Origin: Isoetes taiwanensis
Lineage: Eukaryota > Streptophyta > Lycopodiopsida > Isoetales > Isoetaceae
Reading direction: 5' to 3'
NCBI GenBank assembly: GCA_021234155.1
Contig: JAJEKV010000062.1
Span: forward strand, 8,168,083 to 8,232,082
Length of the DNA stretch: 64,000 nt
Of this stretch, positions 1-10,058 are shown piece by piece. The translations under genes were made by a program, and so were the position numbers. Each line of letters begins with the position of its first letter. The stretch's first letter is position 1. The notes below the pieces were generated by a model, which worked only from the letters and a program-made list of their open reading frames with translations, was not told the DNA's origin and ran no database searches.

Positions 1-950
1 AATCCATTTCTTCCAAAGAGGGCACATGCGCTCTTGCATGGCATGGAATTATTGATAGGTTTCAGCACATTGCATACCTAACAAAGTTTAAATTGGAACA
101 CACTTATTTGCTCCAAATGCACTTTAGAAGGAATCTTTGAAAGATTCCCTAAGATTCCCTAAAAAAAAGTCCATTTTGAAGGTTTGTTCGTGACAAGTGT
201 AATAATTTAGGTAATTTAGGTATTCTTTTTGAGGGGTTGATTGAACATAGCTTGTATGCAAAAATATTTAATAGCTTTTTTTAGCCCCCTAATTTGGAAC
301 AATAAATAGTTACTTAGATGAAAAGTAAAAAAATAGGCAATGAAAAAATAGCAAGGGTAGTAGAGTGATAAAGAAGTGTTGTATTCATATCTTGTGAAAA
401 TTTTACAAAATTATGAACAAAATTGTCAAAAACATAGCACATTTTGACAAAGCCTCATCACTGGCACTTTGTCTTGTTTACATGTCTGTGTCATCGGACG
501 AACTTACATTTTGCAGCAATATCAGGATGCATGTCATCCTCAAACTAGTTCAGTCCTTGATCATTAGAGCTTTCATCCTCATCCTCACTCCCAAAACTGG
601 ATGTACTCGAACGATCTTCGTGATCACTGTCTACCAGTGAGTCTTCATCATCATCTTTTTTGGCAACCTTTTTAGGTTCTTTATCTAATCCACATGCCGA
701 CCTTATTAAAGTTTAAGTGACTGCACGTAACTTATTAGCAGTAGTCAGAACAAAGTCATATACAAGAACCTTTAGTTGCCTAGATCTATGATACTAGTAT
801 TTGCTTTAGACTTTGCTCTCCTTCCCACTTCTGTTTTTACCATCTTCAAACTATAACTTCCACTGAAAGCATTGATAGCACTTGTTCTCATCCACCAGTA
901 CACTTTAATTGAGTGGGAATTCCATCCTCTCTTGTTACCTCCAATACTCT
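1..950. other. AT-rich stretch without a recognised gene
   Basis: I see no coding sequence supported by family resemblance here. The short reading frame at 413-640 has no recognisable motif. The stretch borders the 3' end of the minus-strand DUF7869 gene and may hold its 3' UTR. It also contains one member of a diverged direct-repeat pair (76-149). Confidence 0.5.
76..149 (+). repeat. diverged direct repeat, left copy
   Basis: Bases 76-110 resemble 11,258-11,293 in the same orientation; both contain AACAAnGTTTAAA followed by a shared CACTTATTTG. A second shared block, TTTGAAAGATTCC, follows in both (about 136-148 and 11,296-11,308). The two copies bracket the DUF7869/methyltransferase unit about 11.2 kb apart. 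They could be remnants of a dispersed repeat, or old ends of a larger element. Similarity was judged by eye. Confidence 0.4.
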
Positions 951-952
951 AG

Positions 953-3613
953 CTAGTTTAATGGATTCGTTTCATTATCATCAGCTGGGACAACAACAAG
1001 CATTCCTTTCTGAATCTCTGAGACAACTTGTTGTGCCGTGCGTCTGGGGCCAATATACATGACTCTGTCATCTTCATCTGAGCTAGGCATTAGCTGTACA
1101 TGTTCTTCTTGATTCTCAACTTGCATAGGCAGAGTTTGCCTAGATGGCCAGTTGAATGCAACAGGTCTTCTACCTTGTGACAAAGCTTGTAGCATGTCAC
1201 GTTGCTGAGAAAAAAACTGAGGCCACCATAAAGCATCTGCCTCCCCAAAGTGGTTAGAGCATGACTGAATACTTGTCTCAATATAATCCAATGATTTGTT
1301 TGAGTTAAATGCTCTTCCCTCCTTTTTACTCTTTGTGATTTCTTTCAAGCTCTTTAGAGGCATTTGCTCTGCAGAGAGCATAGAAGTAGTCTCGGGGATG
1401 GTGCGAATGAATTGAATACCAGATGTTGGCTGCCACTGCAAGGATGTGGCATATTTCTTTCCTTGTAAGATGGCCTTGCCATCTGCAAGTGAGAATTTGA
1501 TCCGATCTTTGAAATGTAATGTTTCTTAAGGGCTCAATTGCACAGTGACCCAATTGATCTCTCCGAAAAATCCATTCCTTGAAATCGTAAGTTTCTTCCA
1601 ATATCTCGCTTTCTGGTCGAGGATTGTAGGAATCTTGGATAACCTCAATCATTGCTGGCAGGCTGAGAGCTTTTTTTCGAGCAAGACATTTAGAGAACCT
1701 ACTAAACATCTGATCAATTTGATCGTGTGTATGACCAACAAGCAGGAAACCAATCTTCAGCTTCTTGAAGATTTGTTTCTCAACTAGCATGGCACAGTAA
1801 GCAAACAATGCCTGATTCTTATTCTCTCTTGTCGTGTTGTCTAGCTGAAGATATAGAACTGGTGGTATATGTTCCGCATCGAAAGAATCTTATTCAATAT
1901 TGTGATAGTGAGATTTGGATCAAGATGAATGTTTGGATAGTTCAAAAATGCCTTGCAAGAGAGTTTTCCATTAAAAACATAGCACCAACGACATGCGGGT
2001 GTATGAAATCTTCTTTAGGAGCATCCTTAGGCACATTGACAAAGTGTGGTAGGGTGGTCTTCTTCTGGTCCATTCCACCAATAACAACCGATATATAGTT
2101 GAGTGGTTGTTCTAGTGCCTTCTTCCTGTGTTTTGTCAATTTTCTCCTTTCCAAAGATTGTTGCTCTCTGTGCTTGTTCGGTTTCTTTTTCAATGCATCT
2201 GAAATGAAAACATGTTTAGGAAAAAAAAACCTACCATTGAGTAGAACTAGGCAAGAGTACGTTGTGGAAGCTTACTTTTAGTGTGAAGTGTCCTTGCATT
2301 TTGTCTCTGAGCTTTTAATTTAGAGCATGTAGCACAAACAGACATCCGGTGCTTTCTAGGAATAGACAATGGGAGAGCACAGTGAAGTAAGAGTAGCATA
2401 CATGGCGTTCTCCAGCCTCAACACACAAATCCTTATAATTATTGTAGACTTCATGTTTCGTGAAGTTGTCATTCAAGTGGTACATAGGGCTGTTAGGGAG
2501 TTTCTCCCAAGACTCCTTGAAGAAACCTTCCATCCAGGAAACACGTTAAAGGGCATGAATTCTGGATATACTTCCCAAATGGCAGTAGTCATTAATGCCA
2601 GGATTCTTGTCAAGCCTTTTCTTCAGGCGATGAAGTCGTCTGCTGCCTAAAGCATGAATCAATTTAAAGGCCGTTTGACAGACAGTGTGGCCACCAGCTG
2701 TGTAAGTAAACTTATCACCATAATCTGGCCGAATATTGAAGGCTAAGTAGCCCCTTTGGTCTAACAAAGTCATTGAACTGTAGTTGTCACGAATCAACCT
2801 TAATTCCTTTAGTCCAATCTTGAGCAAACAACATTGAAGACAACAGTGCTTTGTATGTGTTGCCCTCAAGTGACCCTCGTCTATTAGTTTCTTTCTTCTT
2901 TGCGATGTACAAGCTTTCTTGTGTAAGTTTCGCTTGAGGTTTTCACTCGCATGAGCTTTGAATTCGAACATAGAGTCATGTGGCTTTGCTACATCATCAT
3001 CTGAGAGATCAACATGAGGTGTTTGCATGGGAGCAACAGATGGTGTACTAGTAGATGCTGTGAGGTTGGGTGTGGGCAGGTCTTGGAGGGAGTTAGTTTT
3101 CCTTTCTCTTGGAAAAAGTAGTCGAGGTTGATGATGTAGTTGAGCAGCTCCTGAAGTGTCATAGAACATAGGAGTTACATGGCGCTGACTGCTCCCACTT
3201 AGTGTAGTATCAGGTAGCGAGATGGATGGAGTTGGAGTGATTTGCGCCCGGGGAAACTGTCTACGCTGGACTATAGGAGACAGACTAAAATGAACTGGAG
3301 GAGGGAGTCTGAGCTCGTCTTCGCTTGCTGGAGTGAACTGAATGGGTGGAGGAAAGTTGCGATGTTCTGTGGGCTGTGGTGGAGTAAAATGCATTGGTGG
3401 GGGCAAACGACGTTTAGGAGCAGGCGATGGTGGAGTAAACTGAAATGGTGGTGGAAGCCGACGTGCACAAACGCCCGGGCTGGGGCTTTGAATGTCAGAG
3501 TCAGAAGTTTTGTGGCTACTATCCGGGGACATTGGACAAGGTGTGAAAAGCATTGGAGGAAGGAGCCTGCGAGCAGGACGTGGCGGCTCGGAAGCTCTCT
3601 TTTTTCCAGCCAT
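953..3613 (-). CDS. DUF7869 transposase-like protein, multi-exon, probably no longer intact
   Basis: Read on the minus strand. The first open stretch (3613-2546, 355 codons) starts MAGKKRASEP, carries five to six proline-rich repeats of the form RRLPPPxxFTP (about residues 15-125), then a Cys/His block (HCCLQCCLLKIG) and a segment with GGHTVCQTAFKLIHALG, as in the N-terminal half of DUF7869 proteins. Following blocks include LPNSPMYHLN...TKHEVYNNYK (about 2,530-2,400), a cysteine pair block ending at a good donor near 2,275, GGMDQKKTTLPHFVN (about 2,080-2,030), LQLDNTTRENKN (about 1,860-1,825) and GFLLVGHTHDQIDQMFSRF (about 1,750-1,690). The conserved DN and GHTHxxID residues suggest an RNase-H-like (DDE-type) fold; that is inference. 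The C-terminal part (1,441-953) has the expected LQWQP...IRTIPE segment and an acidic tail. At least one frame change separates conserved blocks, so this copy is probably disabled. It is divergent from the methyltransferase gene, with the palindrome array at its 5' end. Confidence 0.7.
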
Positions 3614-3634
3614 AGTCAGTAAGTAGAGTCTGAC

Positions 3635-4413
3635 GGTATAAATTTATACGACACAGAAGCAGAAGAGATAGTGAACGGTATAAATTTATACAGAGACGGT
3701 ATAAATTTATACGAAAACTTCAGATTTCCGTATAGGAAACGTTATGGAAAACTGCTATACGGAAGAACATACAGCAGAAGTACTTAAGACCAGCAGCGGC
3801 GCGTCTATTTCCTATATACGTTGTTTGGATTCGAAGGCGCTCGCGCTCTGCCTTATATACTCGCCCCAATTTGCTCCTCCGAACAGCTATAAGCAATTCC
3901 ATACGGTCATGGCCACGTAAGTCTCTAACCCGTACCATTTTAGTTCTGCATCTCTTTTAATCTTTTTACTTTTCTTCTATTTTGGGTCTATGGTATAAAT
4001 TTATACTGAGGCTGAGATCCCTCGTTATAAATTTATCCCATTGCAGAACTCTCTCGGTATAAATTTATACCGCGAGAGTTCTGCAACGGTATAAATTTAT
4101 ACCGCTCGTGTTCCCTCAGTATAAATTTATACCGTTGTAGAACTCTAGCAGTATAAATTTATACCGAGAGACCACAGATGGTATAAATTTATATCGTTGT
4201 AGAACTCTCGCGGTATAAATTTATACCGAGAGAGTTCTGCAATGGTATAAATTTATATCGAGGAAGCACGAGCGGTATAAATTTATACCGTTTGAACCTT
4301 TGCCGGGATAACTTTAATCCGCTCGTGTTCTTTCAGTATAAATTTATACCGCTGTATACTCACTCGGTATAAATTTATACCGAGAGACCACCTCCTCGGT
4401 ATAAATTTATACC
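3635..4413. repeat. array of GGTATAAATTTATACC palindromes
   Basis: The 12-bp palindromic core TATAAATTTATA occurs at 3637, 3679, 3700, 3994, 4058, 4090, 4130, 4152, 4192, 4214, 4245, 4275, 4337, 4368 and 4400, with decayed copies near 4025 and 4308. Most are extended to GGTATAAATTTATACC. Some lie in still larger inverted repeats, with flanks of the type GCAGAACTCTC...GAGAGTTCTGC around 4,043-4,084 and 4,202-4,240. Spacings are mainly 21-22, 30-33 or 40-42 bp, close to two, three or four turns of B-DNA. The array starts 22 bp upstream of the DUF7869 start codon and lies between two divergent genes. Each core contains TATAAAT on both strands, so it could serve as a bidirectional TATA-like element or as a dimeric protein binding site. 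Function is inferred. Confidence 0.9.
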
Positions 4414-5052
4414 GAGGATGTGAGGTCTAAAGAAAGGTTTGGAATCATGTTTTTTAAATAATAGTGGTGTGTTTTAGAGTCTAAATACACCGAAAAAAGG
4501 GTACAATAGCCCCAAATTGAGGTTCTTTAAGGCACCATTTTTAGAACTAAAGTAGTTAAAAATTTGTTAAAAAAAACAGCTTCGTGAAGTAAAACGGGTC
4601 TTTTTACACCTTTTCAGCCCCAAGATTGTCATTAAAGGCAAAGGCTAGCAGTCATCTTCGAAGACACAATCCTATGAACTGAAGGATGTGACATGGTGCG
4701 GCATCGGGGGAGCCGAGAACGCTACCCCTGATCGCGTGCACTGCATTTGTGCAAGAAGACAGAAGGGGAAGTTTAGGCCCGAGGACTACTACTACTGGTG
4801 AAATGACAAGTTTAACGCCCACAGAAAACGAAGACAAACTTCCTGATGAACTGTGTGAACGATGAAGGGGATGTAGAGTAAATTTTGAACAGCAGAATAT
4901 TTCGTATCAGCATGTGCAAGCCTAAAGATAAGATGTCCACGAGTACATTTCAGAGAATAACAAGCTTGGTTATGTAAGTATGCGCATCTCCCTTTTTTCT
5001 TCGTGGCTTCTCCGTATAAATTTATACCGACAGCGGACTAATTTAACCTACA
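4414..5052 (+). promoter_or_regulatory. presumed upstream region of the ParB-methyltransferase gene
   Basis: This stretch separates the main array from the first clear plus-strand exon. One further palindrome (core 5,015-5,026) sits about 30 bp before a good splice acceptor (ACTACAG, about 5,052-5,058), so part of the stretch may be an intron. A short upstream frame with ATG at about 4,933 (also at 4,912, same frame) could be the first exon, but its donor is not clear. No other promoter signal is recognised. Confidence 0.35.
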
Positions 5053-5058
5053 CTACAG

Positions 5059-5484
5059 GACTTAGTGGACATCTTATCTTCAGTGACTCTCTGTGAAGAG
5101 AGAGTTATGGTCAAAGGTTTGTGGTACCCACGTGCTAGGGATGACGTGGAGAAAGAAAGCGAACCGGAAGAGGAACAGGAAGAGGAAGAGGAGGAAGAAA
5201 TGGTGACGAAAGGAAAGGGTAAGAGACAAGCCCTGGTTGTAAAAACACAGGCCACAAAAAAATCTAGAACCACAAAGGCCTTGACAATCGGGGAATCAGC
5301 AGAAGCGCTTCAAAAGGCTCCTGGGGCAGATATTGTTTTGAAGCCCTCAGACAGATCAGGTGCTATACTAAAAAGGGTTAAAACCATCATTCATTTACTT
5401 TCGGTTTATGTCGAAATTGGGCATTTTAGAGAGCATCCCTTTGCCCGGTGGCTTTTCCCGTCAGGTGAAAATGGCTCCGCTTAA
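5059..5484 (+). CDS. N-terminal acidic exon of the ParB-methyltransferase gene
   Basis: After an acceptor at about 5,058 the frame reads DLVDILSSVTLCEERVMVKG, then a strongly acidic run of Glu residues (about 5,155-5,200) and a Lys-rich stretch (KGKGKRQALVVKTQATKK) of the kind found in chromatin-associated proteins. The frame stays open to 5,484, but a donor of the form CAG|GTGAAA at about 5,464 may end the exon earlier. I link it to the downstream ParB-like and methyltransferase exons only by orientation and proximity. No known domain is recognised in this piece itself. A 1.9-kb gap, part of it a SINE, separates it from the next exon. Confidence 0.5.
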   Translation, partial: DLVDILSSVTLCEERVMVKGLWYPRARDDVEKESEPEEEQEEEEEEEMVTKGKGKRQALVVKTQATKKSRTTKALTIGESAEALQKAPGADIVLKPSDRSGAILKRVKTIIHLLSVYVEIGHFREHPFARWLFPSGENGSA

Positions 5485-7017
5485 AAACAATTCAAAATTT
5501 TTCCCTCTCCGAATCTCTCCAAGAAGGCTTTTTTTTTTCCCATTTTTTCTTCGCATTTTTTTTCGCTTCATCTTCCCTTCTTCCCCGTTTTCACTCCACC
5601 GCCTCTTCTCTTCTCCTTCCTTTCTTCAGGTGATGACAACGGCGCCTCCAACTCTTCTTCCGGCCATTGCTTCTGCCCCCGCTATGACGGCATTGCTTCC
5701 ATGATGGCATCGCATAGGAAGAAGCTTTTTGAAACACGAACGCTTTTGGGCGCCATCGAAAAAAGAGCGGTTTTGTAACCGATCGTTGAGGTTATTTAGA
5801 ATCCAGAGGGCTCCTTCAAATCCCGACCTGTGAGTTTTGGCTCAGCCCAGATGACCTAGGTTGTTTGTTTCTGTTAGGCCTAAGAAGCTGCGCCCTAAGA
5901 AGCTAGGCATACCGTAAATGTTTCAAGGAAACATGCATATGTAAATTTAACCGCAAGAAAGAGGTAACTTAAATTCATTTGATTTTTGTTTGTATTGATA
6001 CTTGTGAAATTTCAAGCTTTGCAATGAATGCTCTTTTTTGTTGGATTTCGGCATCAAATTCTGTGAAGTTTTGTTATTCATTTTTTTCTCGATTTTTTGC
6101 ATAAAAGTCGTTAACATCTTGAAAGATCTAACGTGCTTTTGTTGAAGGTGGTTGCAGTGTGCTAGATGATGCTCAATCACGGCTTAAAGGCGATTAGAAT
6201 CACGTCATATCCATATACGATACAACATCATGAGAGGCGGTGCTCAGCAAGCAATCATCCAACCGCTCGATCCAATTGATCCAATTGTTCAGATAACTTG
6301 AAACGTAGTTTATGAAGTTGTTATTCCCTTTGGCAAAGATCAATTTCATTGCACGTGATACTAGTATTAAAGCATTGGACAATAAAAAAGCCCATAGTTC
6401 TGAAAGAATCCTTGAGCTTCACATGCAAATGCTACTCTGTAGTTGAATCAAAGCCCCTTAGTCTGATTTTTCTATATCACAAGAATAAAAGCTTCAGAAT
6501 CCCAAATCAGTATTTTCAGTTAAGTGGGCATCATATTTTGAGCAGCTTTTGGAATTGATTGATTGTTGGCCTAATTTTGTGAGTTTATCTGGTTTGGAAA
6601 GAGCAGCTCAAAGATCATGAAGGCAAAGCTAAATCACGCTTTGGCATGATAATGTGCTACAACCTTTGTTGAATGGTCCTTCCCAAATCACGCCATGGCG
6701 GTATTGCTGCTCCATACACCTTCATAACTGCAAAATCATGTGCTTAGTATAGAGAAAAAGCACTGCTATATTTCTCTTCAATGGAATATATGTTGATAAA
6801 TCTGGTCAAGCATGTTTGATGCTTTAAGGAAAAAAGACTAATGTAGTATATTTTATCTGAGAAGCAAATGTCTCAATGTATTATTGGGCTTTAATTTTCT
6901 AGTTTTTCTATAATAATTTCAATTTGACACAGCTCACAAGGGTTTTAAGTGAGATTTTTTTTAAAGTAATGACAATGTATTTTAATATCAAAGCAATAAT
7001 AATTGCCAATAATAATA
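5485..7017. other. gene-free stretch, probable intron
   Basis: T-rich sequence (about 5,520-5,630) followed by AT-rich DNA without a convincing reading frame. It lies between the acidic exon and the ParB-like exon on the plus strand and is most simply read as a long intron. Confidence 0.4.
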
Positions 7018-7172
7018 AAAAAAGACTGGTTGGTCTAGTGGTAAGGGTGGGGGTTTGGGGGCAAATGTCCGTGGTTCAAGTCCATGGTAAAACAAAAAAA
7101 AAAAATTCATGTGCTCCATGGCCCCGCGAGGCCCAAGTGAGCATTAGACAAAAATTAAATTAAATTAAATTA
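7018..7172 (+). mobile_element. tRNA-derived SINE with (ATTAA)n tail
   Basis: An A-box-like TGGTCTAGTGGTAAG (about 7,031-7,045) and a B-box-like GTGGTTCAAGTCC (7,071-7,083) stand at tRNA spacing. A short body follows, then a tail of repeated AATTA units (about 7,146-7,172). There is no foldable tRNA acceptor stem or CCA-like end, so it is a SINE and not a tRNA gene. The tail repeat matches that at the end of the LINE at 49,790-51,238, which suggests that LINE family as its mobilising partner. It sits in the presumed intron of the methyltransferase gene, in the same orientation. Confidence 0.7.
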
Positions 7173-7381
7173 AATATTGTGTGTATGAATGTGCTAATGT
7201 CTGTAAATGCTGATCAAACATCAATTTCTTCCTCGTATTTTAAATAATAATTAAAACACCTATTAATTATGACTCAAACATTGTACTTTTGCATAACAAC
7301 ATGTCAAGCACCACATCATTATATTGAGTAAGGGGTTTGCAAAAGTGGCGTGCTTTTGGGACAGACATAATCCCAATTTAA

Positions 7382-8028
7382 ATGAATGATGGTTTTAATG
7401 AGACGAAGATGTTGAAGCAAACTATTTTATTGACAATGAGCACGATCAAGAGGCCACCAAAAAATGAAGATGGGGTCAGAGTGTTTCAGGTGAGGAAGTT
7501 ATACGTGGCACATGTGGCTATCCGAAAGCGGAGAATGCGAAGGAATCCACATGCACATGTGTCGCCACTTGTTGTCATGGTCGATAGAACCCAGGTCCAG
7601 GAGCTGAGGCATTATAGGAAGGCCGACTTCGAGGACTACGCTTATTATGTTCTTGGTGGCACACACAGTTATAAGGCAAGGAAAGAACTATCTAAAGAAG
7701 AAAGCCAAAACGAGGTCTGGAAGAGCATGGAAGCCCACATATATGTGAGTCTAACAGACGAAGAAGCGAAAGTCATTGTCGTGAGCCACAACCTCGACAA
7801 TGACTTTAGGTTAAAGATAAGCCTTATAGATAAAATCCGCTTCATGCACAGAGAGTATGTCGAGTTCAAACAACTGCATGGAGAGGACTTCAAGAAGCAG
7901 AAGAACAAGCTCCAAGAACTTCGCGAGGCCTGACTGGATGCTGCCTAAGTTACGATTCTGATAAGAAGCCCATCATGGCTGTGAAGCAGTACGATAACTA
8001 CTTCCAACTTGCTTTCAGAGATGGCCAA
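7382..8028 (+). CDS. ParB/Srx-like domain exon fused upstream of a DNA methyltransferase
   Basis: The open stretch 7,382-7,933 includes VRKLYVAHVAIRKRRMRRNP, then YYVLGGTHSYKARKEL and an Ile/Val strand followed by SLTDEEAKVIVVSHNLDND. This is the order expected in ParB-type folds: an N-terminal strand/Arg-rich segment, the GG(T/H)R-like turn followed by Ala-x-x-x-Leu helix, then the acidic D/E-E-A and N/D block. The usual second Arg of the turn is Ser here, so catalytic activity is uncertain. Coding similarity seems to continue in another frame to a good donor (CAA|GTAAGT after 8,028), with SDKKPIMAVKQYDNYFQLAF recognisable, implying a small frame change near 7,930. ParB-like domains fused to N4/N6 methylases are known from phages and bacteria; in a plant nuclear setting the arrangement is unusual. 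Confidence 0.6.
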
Positions 8029-8118
8029 GTAAGTGCAACCTTTGTATTATCCTTTCAATTCTATGTTTAGCGTGGTCTAGAAGGTGTAGAACGGAAGGGA
8101 ATAATGAAGACGAGAGCT

Positions 8119-8352
8119 GTATAAGTTCGTACCCTGGCGTGGAGCGGTATAAACTTATACCGCCAAGACCGAATCCAGATAAATTTATACCCAAGACTCG
8201 AATCGGTATAAATTTATACCGGTCCGGACCACAGTATAAAATTATACAGCAGCCTTCCACGGTATAAACTTATACCACAGCCTGGCACGGTATAAATTTA
8301 TACCGAGGCCTGGCCCGGTTTAAATTTATACCATGGCATGGACTGGTATAAG
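8119..8352. repeat. second palindrome array with 28-bp period
   Basis: Nine copies of the same palindrome family, several diverged, begin at about 8120, 8148, 8178, 8207, 8235, 8263, 8291, 8319 and 8347. From 8,207 onward the spacing is exactly 28 bp. Perfect cores lie at 8,207 and 8,291; others carry a TATAAACTTATA or similar variant. The sequence between palindromes (12-16 bp) differs each time, with a tendency to CCTGGC-like words. The array lies in the intron after the ParB-like exon. A single further copy (GGTATGAATTTATACC) occurs at 9,329-9,344 in a later intron. Confidence 0.85.
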
Positions 8353-8480
8353 AAAGAATTTTCTGCATGTTCGAGGATGGTGAACTTAAGGAGCAAACCA
8401 GCACCGCTGAAAAAAAAACCGAAAAAAAATAGTGAGACAAGAAAAAAAATATGAGCATTGTACATTGGACGCAAGTACAG

Positions 8481-10058
8481 GGGCTAAAGAGCAAATAAAT
8501 TTTTGTGCATCACTTAGAGAAAGTTGTGGCCAAAGAATTCACTCTCGATGAAATGGCAAAGGAAGCTAAGACGTAAGCCGCCTTTACTATGTTGTGTTCT
8601 TCTTTTCCTCATTTTGTCTTACAATCTCTTTCTCTTTGCGGTCAGAAGGACATTGTCACCTGCCAATCCAAGTTAATGAAGCAACTAAACCTAGAAGACT
8701 GGGAAGAGTGCAATCTTCTTTATCCAACTTGTATGACAGACATCATAATTAGAGAACACGCAGTGAACTTCAGTGGCTGGGTGAGTTTTGTAGAAAACAT
8801 GTTTTGTCTTCGTGCCTTTGTCTCATAGTTCTCTTACAGAACAAGAAGAAAGGGCTGCCAGCAGGCTTTCTGAACCTGGTTTGTAGGGCCAAAGAGGAAA
8901 GGCAAAGAATGAAGGCCATCGAACAGGGAAAGCAAGTCGCACCAAGCAGTTTTGACAATGGCTATCGAAGATTTACTACGTTTGGCCAGGACTGCTTGTA
9001 CAAGGTTGTACAAGGTGATTGCACTAGGTTGGGGACTGTGATGGACAAGCAAAACTTGACAGTGTGCATAGCCGACATTCCATACGGATTCAAGATTAAA
9101 GACAGCGCCTTCGATGATGAGGCTTTCACACATGTGCAAGTACGTGTTTTTTTGGATGGCCTGAAGGAAGTCACCTTATCAGCAAATTGGCAGGTTATCA
9201 TTTTTCACTCCGACCTGCAGACCATGTCAGTGCTCAAACCAATAGGAGCGGTCTGCAACGCCGGCTTCGAAGACTGCATTTGGTAAGCTTTACATTTGTT
9301 CACGTTTTCGTTTTCACTAGAATCCTACGGTATGAATTTATACCGCGGGTGCCTTGCGGTCCATGGGGCGTAAGATCCCTAGGCGTACTCATTTATATAT
9401 TTTTCTTATTGCTTCTAGTTTACAATTGCTTTATCTTCTACCAGGCTGAAGACTAACGTCAAAGGACATGGTAGGGGTCCGCGTTTAGTCAGCTGCTTCG
9501 AGCATTCCCATATAGGTTATTACAGCGCAAACACCAAAAAAACCATGGTGCATTTCAATACATAGAATGAGAAGTCGCCGCCATGCAATGCATTCCAATT
9601 CCTTGCTGTCTTGCAAAAGTTGAGAGACCCACAGAGACAAGGCGTTGTGGTGCCCGGGGGACTGGGTTCTGGACGCTTTCTCTGGAACAGGCACCACAGC
9701 GATTTGCGCCCTTAAGAAGGGGCGTAATGTTGTTTCAGTTGATATAGATCCAGATAAAATTAGTTTCATCGGGACTAGAATAAGCTTCTATGAATCCTTT
9801 CCCGATGAAAATGAGGAATTGGGAGCAAAGAATGGTGCTGGGGATGTTAAAGGCACTTACCCAGAAATCCAGCCTCCAATTACGAGAAGAAAAGATGAGG
9901 AGGTGGAGTTCGTGGATCTGGAGCCAGTGGAGCTAGAGCCCGCCAAACCGCCTGCTCCAATAGGATTAGAATCAGAAGCAGGTGTCTCTGGCTTTGTGGC
10001 CTCTCAAGAGACAGATCCAAAGGGAGACGAGAGTCTTGCATTTTATGCTAGATATTAG
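8481..10058 (+). CDS. beta-class DNA N4/N6 methyltransferase exons
   Basis: Exons with good splice sites can be placed at about 8,481-8,572, 8,646-8,780, 8,840-9,282 and from 9,445. The third encodes YKVVQGDCTRL, then VCIADIPYGFKIKDSAFDD, which is motif IV (DPPY-type, here DIPYG) of N4/N6 methylases. The last part (9,645-10,058) encodes GDWVLDAFSGTGTTAICAL followed by VVSVDIDPDK, motif I (FxGxG) and motif II for S-adenosylmethionine binding. Motif IV before motif I defines the permuted beta class (Pfam N6_N4_Mtase). A Glu/Pro-rich tail ends at a stop at 10,056-10,058. A stop in the first exon and frame changes before motif I suggest this copy is decaying, or that my splice model is incomplete. 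It would use S-adenosylmethionine to methylate adenine N6 or cytosine N4 in DNA; which base cannot be told from sequence. Confidence 0.75.

Noticed and set aside
3242-3622. Plus-strand Trp-rich frame
   Set aside because: It is the antisense shadow of the proline-rich repeats of the DUF7869 gene (Pro codons read as Trp/Gly).
7018-7100. tRNA gene
   Set aside because: A and B boxes are present, but there is no matching acceptor stem and the sequence runs into an ATTAA tail; SINE instead. The same reasoning applies to 51,959-52,030.
8119-8352. Regular repeats with variable spacers resembling a CRISPR array
   Set aside because: The repeat is a short AT palindrome, spacers are only about 12-16 bp, there are no cas genes, and the setting is a eukaryotic intron.
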